A model generated the notes under the pieces. That model saw nothing but the letters and a program-made list of their open reading frames with translations, was not told the DNA's origin and ran no database searches. The translations under genes and the position numbers were made by a program. This document shows, one piece after another, positions 44,572-51,786 of a stretch of DNA of 64,000 nucleotides; positions within the stretch are counted from its first letter, which is position 1; each line of letters opens with the position of its first letter. Source of the stretch: CAUTUX01 sp963542015. Lineage in GTDB: Bacteria; Bacillota; Clostridia; Christensenellales; CAG-917. The stretch spans positions 13,920-77,919 of the forward strand of contig CAUTUX010000006.1 of NCBI GenBank assembly GCA_963542015.1, written 5' to 3'.

Positions 44572-46339
44572 GATGACATCAGATGAACTGAGAAACAAAT
44601 ATTTATCATTTTTTGAAGAAAGGGGACATACGATAATCCCATCAGCATCGCTGATACCTGAAAATGACCCAACAGTCCTTTTTACAACAGCTGGTATGCA
44701 TCCGTTAGTACCATATCTTCTGGGAGAAAAGCATCCAGGAGGAACACGCCTTACAGATGTTCAGATATGTGTAAGAACAGGAGATATTGATGAAGTTGGT
44801 GACGCCACGCACTGCACATTTTTTGAGATGTTGGGTAACTGGTCGTTGAATGATTATTTTAAAAAAGAAGCAATAACATGGTCATATGAATTTTTAACAA
44901 AGGTGTTAAAAATAGATAAGAACAATATCGCCGTCACAGTTTTTGCAGGCAACGAAAATGCTCCGAAAGATGAATACTCATATGGAATATGGAAGGATGT
45001 AGGTATTAAAAAAGAGAATATCTTCTTTATGGATGCTAAGCACAATTGGTGGGGACCTGCTGGAGAGACTGGACCTTGCGGACCAGACACCGAGATATTC
45101 ATAGATTTAAGACCAAACGAAAAACCTTCATTCCCAGATGATAGTAGATATGTTGAAATTTGGAACAATGTATTTATGGAATTCTATAAAGATGACAAAG
45201 GGAAAATTAATCTTGGAACACGCAAAAATGTTGATACAGGAATGGGACTTGAAAGAGTTATTTGTATTTTAAATGGGTTTAAATCTGTATATGATACAGA
45301 CTTGTTTGCTGATGTTATTAAATATTTAAATGAGCATATTGGTGCAAATGTAGAGCTTTCAGAAGATGAAAAAGTTAAGGCTGTACGAATAATAGCAGAC
45401 CATTTAAGAACTGCAACTTTCATGCTAGGAGATGTAAAGGGAATAACACCGTCAAATGTAGACCAGGGTTATGTCTTAAGAAGACTTATCAGAAGAGCCA
45501 TGAGATATATGAGGTTGCTTGACATAGGAAATGAACATATATGTAATATTGCGAAAATGTATGTTCTGAAATATAAAGATGTATATTCATTTCTTAAAAC
45601 TAATGAAACCAAAATATATGACGAACTTTCAAAAGAAATTGATAAATTTTCAAAAACAATTGAACTTGGATTAAAGGAATTTGAAAAGGTATTAAAGTAT
45701 GTTAATGGAAATGTTTTTCCAGGCAAGACAGCTTTTAGATTGTATGACACATTTGGATTCCCAATAGAAATGACAAAAGAGTTGGCAAAAGAAAAAGGGT
45801 ATGATGTAGACGAAGATGGATACAGTGCAGCCATAGAGGCACACAGAGAAAAATCAAAACAAGGTGCAGAAAAGAAATTTAAGGGTGGACTCGCAGATGA
45901 TGGAGAGATGAGTAAGAAATTGCATACAGCAACACATTTGCTTAATAAAGCCCTTAAAACAGTGTTAAAAGATGAAAATATAAACCAAAGGGGTAGCAAC
46001 ATAACTCCAGAACGACTGAGATTTGATTTTAACTTTGAAAGACCACTTACGCAGGATGAGATTAAAAAGGTAGAGGATTTTGTAAATAAAGAGATACAAA
46101 ATGACAGTATAGTAAAGTGTGAAGAGATGTCGGTTAGTAAAGCTAAAGAACAGGGAGCAGTTGGGATCTTCACAGATAGATACTCAGATATTGTTAAGGT
46201 TTATACCATCGGTCCTTCAAAAGAAATATGTGGAGGACCTCATGTTGAGCATACAGCTGAACTTGGGGAATTTAAGATTGTAAAAGAACAAAGTTCATCT
46301 CAGGGAGTAAGAAGAATAAAAGCGATATTAACTGAGTGA
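44561..46339 (+). CDS. alaS: minimal alanyl-tRNA synthetase
   Basis: Charges tRNA-Ala. It is only 592 residues against about 870 in most bacteria. The class II catalytic and tRNA-recognition parts (about 1-440) are complete (TAGMHPLVPYLLGEKHPGG, CTFFEMLGNWSLNDYF, GMGLERV). The protein then passes directly to the editing domain, with HTATH at 455-459 and CGGPH at 557-561. The beta-barrel linker with the ESGGQ motif and the whole C-terminal C-Ala domain are absent. GAGG six bases upstream supports the ATG at 44561. The frame ends cleanly with TGA, so this is a natural short form. It resembles the short AlaRS I know from Patescibacteria. Confidence 0.88.
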   Translation: MMIKMTSDELRNKYLSFFEERGHTIIPSASLIPENDPTVLFTTAGMHPLVPYLLGEKHPGGTRLTDVQICVRTGDIDEVGDATHCTFFEMLGNWSLNDYFKKEAITWSYEFLTKVLKIDKNNIAVTVFAGNENAPKDEYSYGIWKDVGIKKENIFFMDAKHNWWGPAGETGPCGPDTEIFIDLRPNEKPSFPDDSRYVEIWNNVFMEFYKDDKGKINLGTRKNVDTGMGLERVICILNGFKSVYDTDLFADVIKYLNEHIGANVELSEDEKVKAVRIIADHLRTATFMLGDVKGITPSNVDQGYVLRRLIRRAMRYMRLLDIGNEHICNIAKMYVLKYKDVYSFLKTNETKIYDELSKEIDKFSKTIELGLKEFEKVLKYVNGNVFPGKTAFRLYDTFGFPIEMTKELAKEKGYDVDEDGYSAAIEAHREKSKQGAEKKFKGGLADDGEMSKKLHTATHLLNKALKTVLKDENINQRGSNITPERLRFDFNFERPLTQDEIKKVEDFVNKEIQNDSIVKCEEMSVSKAKEQGAVGIFTDRYSDIVKVYTIGPSKEICGGPHVEHTAELGEFKIVKEQSSSQGVRRIKAILTE

Positions 46340-46380
46340 CTCAATAGATAATTAAATAAATAAAACAGTGAGGTATTAAA

Positions 46381-47340
46381 ATGAGAGATTTAAAAAAGTT
46401 ACAAGACAAGCTTGATGTTATCAAGTGGTTAGATTCTGAAAACAGAAGACATGATATGTGTGGAACATATTCATACTGTGTATTTTGTAACAAGTACATC
46501 CCTAACCCTTGTGCGGTTGCAATGACGAAATATATGAATACTCACCAGCAAGATGATTTGTATGAAGGATTGCTGAAAATAGGTGATGAGTCTGCAGGTT
46601 TGATTGAGTCGGTTGAAAATGTCGCACAAGAAATTGTTGAGGAAATTAACATTCAAGAAGTAAAACAAAAAGTTGAAGACGGTTCATATATTATGGAGTC
46701 TTTTGCAGAAGAGGACGAAGAAGAAAAGACGGATGAATTTGAAGATGCTCCAATTGTAGAAGGTGAAGTAGAGTCTGATGAATCTGCTACATGGGATGAA
46801 ACTGCAGATGATTATACTGATGAAGATATGGATTCAGACGAAGGTGTAGAGGTAGATAGCATAGAATCACTTGGTAAGACTTTTGATTATGAAAAAGTCA
46901 TGATCAAGAAAGAAAGAAGGATGCCATTAACTTTTGCTGAAAAATATGTATTAGCGAGTCAAGATCTGAAAGACAGATACAAAATAGTTGAACAAGAAAT
47001 TTTAAGAAGAGACTCAAAGAAAGATATAGAGATTAAAGGTAGGGTAAATAAACATTGTCATGCATTTAGATATAATGGTGAAATAGTTATAAAGATAACA
47101 ATCATAGGTAGATCATTAAGAATAAATCTCGCTCTCGATCCAACACTAGAAGAATTCTGTAACGGTACAATGCCGCACTTAGATATGTCTCACAAGAGAG
47201 TATATGAGATAGTTCCTTTCCAATTAAAGATGAATAGCAAACTTGGAGTAAGGAGAGCTTGCAAGCTTGTAAATATATTAAAAGACAATATCCGTGAAGA
47301 GCTTGATGCAAGTGAAGGAGTTACAAAAATCACTCATTAG
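46381..47340 (+). CDS. unknown protein, Cys-rich N-terminus and acidic linker
   Basis: A 319-residue protein. The N-terminal part (about 25-45) has four cysteines in CGTYSYCVFCNKYIPNPC, a possible metal site. A strongly acidic linker covers about 110-165. The C-terminal domain (about 180-310) contains LTFAEKYVLASQDLKDRY and LRINLALDP. It resembles an unnamed domain seen in many uncultured Firmicutes proteins (pattern SFxAKLIQSxDxxK...LYLALDP, from memory). No membrane segment or signal peptide. GTGAGG precedes the ATG. It follows alaS by 41 bases, probably on the same transcript. Confidence 0.6.
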   Translation: MRDLKKLQDKLDVIKWLDSENRRHDMCGTYSYCVFCNKYIPNPCAVAMTKYMNTHQQDDLYEGLLKIGDESAGLIESVENVAQEIVEEINIQEVKQKVEDGSYIMESFAEEDEEEKTDEFEDAPIVEGEVESDESATWDETADDYTDEDMDSDEGVEVDSIESLGKTFDYEKVMIKKERRMPLTFAEKYVLASQDLKDRYKIVEQEILRRDSKKDIEIKGRVNKHCHAFRYNGEIVIKITIIGRSLRINLALDPTLEEFCNGTMPHLDMSHKRVYEIVPFQLKMNSKLGVRRACKLVNILKDNIREELDASEGVTKITH

Positions 47341-47351
47341 AATTAACAGGA

Positions 47352-47397
47352 AAGCCGTGTTTACAAAACGAAAGTATGACAGAGCGAAGCACGGCTT
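47352..47397 (+). terminator. hairpin after the 46.4 kb gene
   Basis: AAGCCGTG (47352-47359) pairs perfectly with CACGGCTT (47390-47397) across a 30-base loop. The downstream T-content is modest (GTTCTAAAATTTT), so it is a weak terminator or a structured RNA end between convergent genes. Confidence 0.45.
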
Positions 47398-47443
47398 GTT
47401 CTAAAATTTTATGATACAGACAAATGTCTATAAATCTGACAAA

Positions 47444-48016
47444 TTATAAGTAGTAAAATAACAGCCCTAAAAGTCCGCTTATTAGGATAAGCCAAACGGC
47501 TGAGAATTTTTTTCCATTTATTTTTAATTTAGAAATAGGAAAGAGTATTAGTATTAAAATTAAACTTGTTTCGTTAAATTTGAAATTTTTAAAATCACTA
47601 AAGGAAGTCATATTAAAAACAATTAAAATCAATAAACTTAAGAATACACTTGCAATTATTCCTGTTACAGATGAACTCATATAACCAAGTGTTTTTTTCA
47701 TTAACACATTTTTTCTAATTAAATTTGCAAAAAGTACGATTGTCATAATGATGATGAAAGATGGAAGGACAACCCCCAAAGTGGCTAAAAATGCTCCTAA
47801 AAAGCCATGCGTGGTATATCCCGTATATGTTGCGATGTTAATTGCAAAAGGTCCAGGGGTTGTTTCTGATATCGCAATAAAGTCTAAAAGCTCTTTACTT
47901 GAGAACCATGCATTTTTTTCAACTTCTTTCATTATTAGAGGTATCATTGCCTGCCCGCCACCAAATGTGAAGAGACCAATTTTAAAAAAAGTTGTAAAGA
48001 GTGAAAGTGCTTGCAT
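47444..48016 (-). CDS. chrA: chromate transporter family, second half-subunit
   Basis: A 190-residue membrane protein of the short-chain CHR family, with FKIGLFTFGGGQAMIPLI, the conserved ISETTPGPFAINIATYTG and five to six hydrophobic segments. Short CHR proteins work as pairs encoded in tandem. Members export chromate, but many natural substrates are unknown. Its ATG overlaps the stop of the partner gene by one base. Confidence 0.88.
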   Translation of the reverse strand: MQALSLFTTFFKIGLFTFGGGQAMIPLIMKEVEKNAWFSSKELLDFIAISETTPGPFAINIATYTGYTTHGFLGAFLATLGVVLPSFIIIMTIVLFANLIRKNVLMKKTLGYMSSSVTGIIASVFLSLLILIVFNMTSFSDFKNFKFNETSLILILILFPISKLKINGKKFSAVWLILISGLLGLLFYYL

Positions 48017-48582
48017 TAGTATAACCTTCTTTCTGTTGGTTTAATCGACATCATTGCAATTGCAGAAAAACAAAAACCCAAAATAATAATATAGATAGCA
48101 TTTGTTTTTAAAATAAACATAGCGACAAAGGCAGCAGCTGCCATGATAAAACTAAAGAAATTATGTTTCATATTTTTTACAAACATTGAAACCGCCCTAC
48201 CAATCAGCACAATGACAGCAGCACGCATACCGCTTAAAAATGCCAATAGGGCTTTATTCTCTTTAAATGTGGATATAAAAATTGATATGCCGATGATGAT
48301 AAAGAAGGATGGGAGAGAAGCTCCAAGCGTTGCCACAATTGCTCCAGGTATGCCAGCAACTTTACCACCTATAAAGGTTGCGACATTTATGGCTATCGGT
48401 CCAGGACTCATTTCGGAAATTGTAAAAATTTCAGATAGAGCATAACTGTCCAACCATTTGTGTTTAGTAACGACTTTTTCCTTTATCATAGATAGCATTG
48501 CATAGCCACCACCGAAGGAGAAAAGACCAATGAAAAAGAAAGTGGTGAATAATTTAAAAAGATCAGAAAGCCTCTTTTTCAT
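48016..48582 (-). CDS. chrA: chromate transporter family, first half-subunit
   Basis: The 188-residue partner of the following chrA gene, with FFIGLFSFGGGYAMLSMI and ISEMSPGPIAINVATFIGG. The start at 48582 is chosen over an upstream in-frame ATG (48606) because an extended -10 lies between them, ending 7 bases before this ATG. The message would be leaderless. Together the two genes form one bicistronic transporter. Confidence 0.88.
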   Translation of the reverse strand: MKKRLSDLFKLFTTFFFIGLFSFGGGYAMLSMIKEKVVTKHKWLDSYALSEIFTISEMSPGPIAINVATFIGGKVAGIPGAIVATLGASLPSFFIIIGISIFISTFKENKALLAFLSGMRAAVIVLIGRAVSMFVKNMKHNFFSFIMAAAAFVAMFILKTNAIYIIILGFCFSAIAMMSIKPTERRLY

Positions 48583-48589
48583 CTTAAAA

Positions 48590-48598
48590 ATTATAGCA
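48590..48598 (-). promoter_or_regulatory. extended -10 of chrA pair, leaderless
   Basis: Minus strand TGc-TATAAT (hexamer 48590-48595). The predicted +1 is one base before the ATG at 48582. No Shine-Dalgarno sequence. Confidence 0.6.
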
Positions 48599-48606
48599 CA
48601 AGGCAT

Positions 48607-48635
48607 AAAAAAAGACCGCTAAGCGATCTTTTTTT
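48607..48635. terminator. bidirectional terminator between ferredoxin and chrA
   Basis: AAAAAAAGA and TCTTTTTTT flank a small CGC-TAA-GCG stem-loop, with one C/A mismatch between the two stems. A-run and T-run on opposite sides make it usable in both directions. It terminates ferredoxin transcription on the minus strand. Confidence 0.65.
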
Positions 48636-48654
48636 ACCTCAGGTAATAATAAGA

Positions 48655-48825
48655 TTATTCCTTAGAAATGGCTCCCATTGGACAAACACCTTCACAAGCA
48701 CCACAATCAGAACAGATGTCTTTTACGATTTCGTATTTTGCATCTCCTTCCTTAATGGCATTGAGTGGGCATACATCCACACAGGCACCGCACTTTACAC
48801 AATCATCACTAATTATTCTAGGCAT
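48655..48825 (-). CDS. 2[4Fe-4S] ferredoxin
   Basis: A 56-residue clostridial-type ferredoxin. Two full cluster motifs, CVKCGACVDVCP and CSDCGACEGVCP, share the classic CxxCxxCxxxCP spacing. It carries low-potential electrons, probably from PFOR (25-28.6 kb). GGAGGT precedes the ATG by about 8 bases. Its promoter region contains two copies of an AAAGTTAA/TTAACT dyad, hinting at iron control. Single-gene transcript ending at the bidirectional hairpin. Confidence 0.95.
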   Translation of the reverse strand: MPRIISDDCVKCGACVDVCPLNAIKEGDAKYEIVKDICSDCGACEGVCPMGAISKE

Positions 48826-48856
48826 ACTTCATTACCTCCTCATATATGTTAATTAA

Positions 48857-48885
48857 ATTCTAACACCATAAAGTTAAATTGTAAA
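48857..48885 (-). promoter_or_regulatory. ferredoxin promoter
   Basis: Minus strand: TTTACA (48880-48885), 17-base spacer ending TGt, TAGAAT (48857-48862). The proximal dyad overlaps it. Confidence 0.7.
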
Positions 48886-48901
48886 GATTTTACTTAACTT
48901 T
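48870..48901. promoter_or_regulatory. candidate operator dyad 1 (ferredoxin)
   Basis: AAAGTTAA (48870-48877) and its exact complement TTAACTTT (48894-48901) are separated by 16 bases, straddling the -35 of the ferredoxin promoter. Confidence 0.5.
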
Positions 48902-48966
48902 ATCCCTATATGGCAACAAAATTGTGTAAAAGACATTAATTTTTTGAAAAACTGTCAAATTTGCAG

Positions 48967-48998
48967 AAAGTTAAATAAAAAAACTATTACTTAACTAG
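48967..48998. promoter_or_regulatory. candidate operator dyad 2 (ferredoxin)
   Basis: AAAGTTAA (48967-48974) and TTAACTAG (48991-48998). The 24-base arm offset is the same as in dyad 1, and the flanks are similar (AAAGTTAAAT ... TTACTTAACT). It lies 97 bases further upstream of ferredoxin. Confidence 0.45.
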
Positions 48999-49247
48999 TA
49001 CCACATGCCATTTTGTAGTAGCTAAATAAATAATTATCAAGATAGTAGGAAGTTTTAATCATTAAAAAAATGGATACCAAAAAGTAAATAAAGAAAAAAA
49101 CACAATAAAAACTTTTGGCAAAAAGTGCTTAAAAAAAGTTTGGATTTTGCTAGGATTTGATTGGGTTTTGATGTGTACAACTGTCAAAGCTGAGATAGGT
49201 AGAGTCAACATTATCTTTGGGACTGTAGAGCTTATTTTTTAGCCATA

Positions 49248-49276
49248 TTTACATTTGCCCCCAAATGAGATAAATT
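49248..49276 (+). promoter_or_regulatory. promoter of the kinase-partner gene, leaderless
   Basis: TTTACA (49248-49253), 17-base spacer, TAAATT (49271-49276), six bases before the ATG at 49283. The -10 is a weak match and not extended. Confidence 0.4.
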
Positions 49277-49282
49277 GAAGAC

Positions 49283-49681
49283 ATGGAGCAAGAGAAGCAA
49301 ACAAATAGAGAGTATGTAAATAAATATATTAAGGACAATTATGTGACTTTTAAATTCAGAATTCGTAAGGAAAATCAGCAAGTGATCAATAGGTTGCGTG
49401 AGGTCGGTAATATGACACAATATATTATTGGGTTAGTTGAGGAAGATATAAAAAGAAACACCAAGTATAATTATATAGATGATAGTATAAAGATAGATTT
49501 TAAGTTACCACGAAATATTCAAAACTTAGTAGACGATGCAGAAAGAGCGGATTTAGAAGATGATTATGGTTTATATATAAATCTTGCGTCTGCGATAGAT
49601 ACAAATGCAAAAAATGCGACAGCAAAGAGGTTGCTGAGTGATTATCAGTGGGAAACGCTAGTAAGAAGGTTTAGAGTATGA
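49283..49681 (+). CDS. small RHH-like partner of HipA-type kinase
   Basis: A 132-residue protein in two parts. Residues about 18-58 (VTFKFRIRKENQQVINRLREVG, NMTQYIIGLVEEDIKR) look like a ribbon-helix-helix DNA-binding unit. Residues about 70-132 (VDDAERADLEDDYGLYINLASAID ... LSDYQWETLVRRFRV) form a second small domain often seen in clostridial proteins. It overlaps the kinase gene by four bases (ATGA). By position and size it resembles the antitoxin/repressor of a HipBA-like pair, although classical HipB is an XRE protein. Confidence 0.6.
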   Translation: MEQEKQTNREYVNKYIKDNYVTFKFRIRKENQQVINRLREVGNMTQYIIGLVEEDIKRNTKYNYIDDSIKIDFKLPRNIQNLVDDAERADLEDDYGLYINLASAIDTNAKNATAKRLLSDYQWETLVRRFRV

Positions 49682-50649
49682 TAAAAATTATAGATTTTAC
49701 AAACTTGGAATTAAGCTCACGAAATATGCAATATGGTGGAAGAGCAGGCGTTAAAAGAGGCGTGATGTACAACGGTGATTTCTGGATGATAAAGTTTCCA
49801 AAAGATACTAAAGAATTGCGATACGAAATAGGCATGTCGTATTCCTCAGCCCCATTGAGTGAATATATTGGGTCTAAAATATATGAGATAATGGGGTTTG
49901 ATGTTCAAGAGGTGAGACTTGGCATTTTTTTTGATGGGAAACGAAACAAGTTAGTTTGTGGGTGTAAGGATTTTTTGAAAGATGAAACCCTACTTGTCCC
50001 TTACACCATGTTAAGAAATGATAGTAAGCTAGAAGCCATAGGGCTAGCAGAAGAGGCGACATATGGGGCGTATACTTTAGAAGAAATAACACGCCAGTTG
50101 GAAGAAAATACAGTGTTGAGCAAAATTGCGGGGGCTAAGGAAAGGTTTTGGAGAGTTGTCGTTATGGATTTATTGATAAATAATAACGATCGAAATGATG
50201 ACAACTGGGGATTAATTTATTCTGTAAAAGAGAAGGAATATAATTTGGCACCTATTTATGACAATGGGGCGTCTTTTCACAGCAAAGTTTCAGAAAGTAA
50301 GATTAATAATTTGATGTCAGATCCTGCGAAGTTGATGAGTAGTGTTCTAAATGGGGTTACTGGATATTATGACGCAAAAGGCAATCATTTAAGAAATGCA
50401 GATATTTTTAATTTTAATAATAGGGACTTAGATGAAGCCATTTTATATGTAGGGGAGAGATTTAAAGAAAGGCTTGTGGAAATAAAAAGATTTTTTTCTG
50501 AAATACCAGAAAACTATAAGGACATTGAAGTTTTTTCTAAGCAGAGAAAAGCATACTACATGGAATCAATGTTAAGCAGATATCAACACATAATACAACC
50601 AGCAATGAGTAGAATTAGAGAGAAAGAAGATGAGCTGTGTCTTGAATAG
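49678..50649 (+). CDS. HipA/CtkA-like serine/threonine kinase
   Basis: A 323-residue kinase-fold protein. The likely ATP-binding lysine is K39 (WMIKF). The catalytic loop is NNNDRNDDNWGL (D171, N176) and the metal-binding loop is IYDNGASF (D195). These match the HipA and CtkA families. Standard HipA has an N-terminal Couple_hipA domain. Here the protein starts almost directly with the kinase core, as in CtkA. AGAAGG in the upstream gene is the ribosome site. Likely a growth-modulating toxin kinase with the preceding protein as cognate partner. Confidence 0.75.
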   Translation: MIKIIDFTNLELSSRNMQYGGRAGVKRGVMYNGDFWMIKFPKDTKELRYEIGMSYSSAPLSEYIGSKIYEIMGFDVQEVRLGIFFDGKRNKLVCGCKDFLKDETLLVPYTMLRNDSKLEAIGLAEEATYGAYTLEEITRQLEENTVLSKIAGAKERFWRVVVMDLLINNNDRNDDNWGLIYSVKEKEYNLAPIYDNGASFHSKVSESKINNLMSDPAKLMSSVLNGVTGYYDAKGNHLRNADIFNFNNRDLDEAILYVGERFKERLVEIKRFFSEIPENYKDIEVFSKQRKAYYMESMLSRYQHIIQPAMSRIREKEDELCLE

Positions 50650-50669
50650 CTAAAGTCAATAATTAGTTG

Positions 50670-50713
50670 TCAGACATTACGGTATGTAATTTCGCCTCAA
50701 AGAACATGTCTGA
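50670..50713. repeat. long-loop inverted repeat
   Basis: TCAGACAT (50670-50677) and ATGTCTGA (50706-50713) are perfect complements, with an inner TTAC/GTAA pair on the 5' side. The structure lies between the convergent kinase and ricT genes and has no T-run. It could be an RNA end or a relic. Confidence 0.35.
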
Positions 50714-50796
50714 AACATAAGCAAATTAACGCGAAGTCCCAACATATCATGAGACAATTTTGAATTGATTAACAAGTAAGAAATTAAATAAAAGAT

Positions 50797-51786
50797 TTAT
50801 TGCTTAACTGGTGGCTTATGCCACTTTTTCTTTTTGTGTTTAAAAAAGTTACCTTTTTTCTTATTGTCCGATTTATGCTCTGGTTCTTCATGTGGTGTGC
50901 TTTCAGTCTTATCTTCAAGTGGCGTAGAGATGTCATCAGTACTATTTTGTATAGATTCATTTTTATGATTTTGTTGTTTATCTGCATTTGCCGTTAAAAT
51001 CTCAGATAGTGGATATGTACGAATCCTAATTAATGATTCATCTTTAAATTCGACTGTAACGGTTTCTTTTATATTTGATGTTTCAAATACTGTTCCAATA
51101 CCGTCAGGGGTATTCACACTGGCACCGACAGCGGGGAGTAGGGCTTGAATTTTTTCGTAGTCATCATTTTCAAAAGCTAGACAACACATAATTTTCCCAC
51201 AAAAGCCAGCAAGTTTTTCTGGATTAGTTTGCAGTCCTTGAATCTTTCCCATTTTAGTTGTTGCTTTAATCCCTTGTGGTGCAAATCTTGTACAACAGCA
51301 AGGATGTCCACATACACCTAATGAACCATATAGGAGGACTTCTTCACGACTATTTATTTGTCGCATTTCTATTCTTGTTTTAAGCATGCCAGCAGTGTAT
51401 TTAACAATGTCTTGAAAAGGAATTCTTTCGTTGGCAGTGTAGTATATAATGAACTTAGACCTATCCAAAGTATATTCAGCATTTTTAATTGTCATTTTTA
51501 AATTTAGTTCATTGGCTTTTTCTTTAATTTTAGGGATAGCGTTTTTGGCGTCAGCGATATTTGTATTAATTTGTTTTTTATCACCTTCAGTTGCTTTTCG
51601 TAGAACAGGTTTCAACTCAAATTGAATCTGGTCTTTTGGCATATTCTTAATAGATTTGATTTCTCCCCATTCAATTCCACGAGAGGTTTCAACTATAACC
51701 TTGTCACCCTCGGCTAATTTTAAGCCCTTGGGGTCAAATGAATATATTTGAGAATTTAAATTAAACTTTACCCCTACGACTTCCAT
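50797..51786 (-). CDS. ricT: PSP1 domain protein RicT (YaaT)
   Basis: A 329-residue PSP1-domain protein. Its core has RGIEWGEIKSI and the cysteine-rich stretch GVCGHPCCCTRF ... CGKIMCCLAFE that in B. subtilis YaaT binds Fe-S clusters with RicA and RicF. That complex affects RNase Y-dependent mRNA processing and phosphorelay. The C-terminal 50 residues are charged and low complexity. The gene order tmk-holB-ricT is the standard Firmicutes one. It overlaps holB by 13 bases, with GGAGG before the ATG. Confidence 0.92.
   Translation of the reverse strand: MEVVGVKFNLNSQIYSFDPKGLKLAEGDKVIVETSRGIEWGEIKSIKNMPKDQIQFELKPVLRKATEGDKKQINTNIADAKNAIPKIKEKANELNLKMTIKNAEYTLDRSKFIIYYTANERIPFQDIVKYTAGMLKTRIEMRQINSREEVLLYGSLGVCGHPCCCTRFAPQGIKATTKMGKIQGLQTNPEKLAGFCGKIMCCLAFENDDYEKIQALLPAVGASVNTPDGIGTVFETSNIKETVTVEFKDESLIRIRTYPLSEILTANADKQQNHKNESIQNSTDDISTPLEDKTESTPHEEPEHKSDNKKKGNFFKHKKKKWHKPPVKQ

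Larger units (their letters stand above)
48826..49282. other. regulatory intergenic region upstream of ferredoxin
   Basis: About 460 bases without a gene. The left third holds the ferredoxin promoter and two spaced dyads (48870-48901 and 48967-48998). The right end holds the promoter of the kinase-partner gene (TTTACA 49248, TAAATT 49271). The middle is A-rich with nothing recognisable. Confidence 0.6.

Noticed and set aside
44561..46339. AlaRS shortened by a frameshift
   Set aside because: The internal linker domain is also missing and the end is a clean stop followed by an unrelated gene; no C-Ala remnant in any frame downstream.
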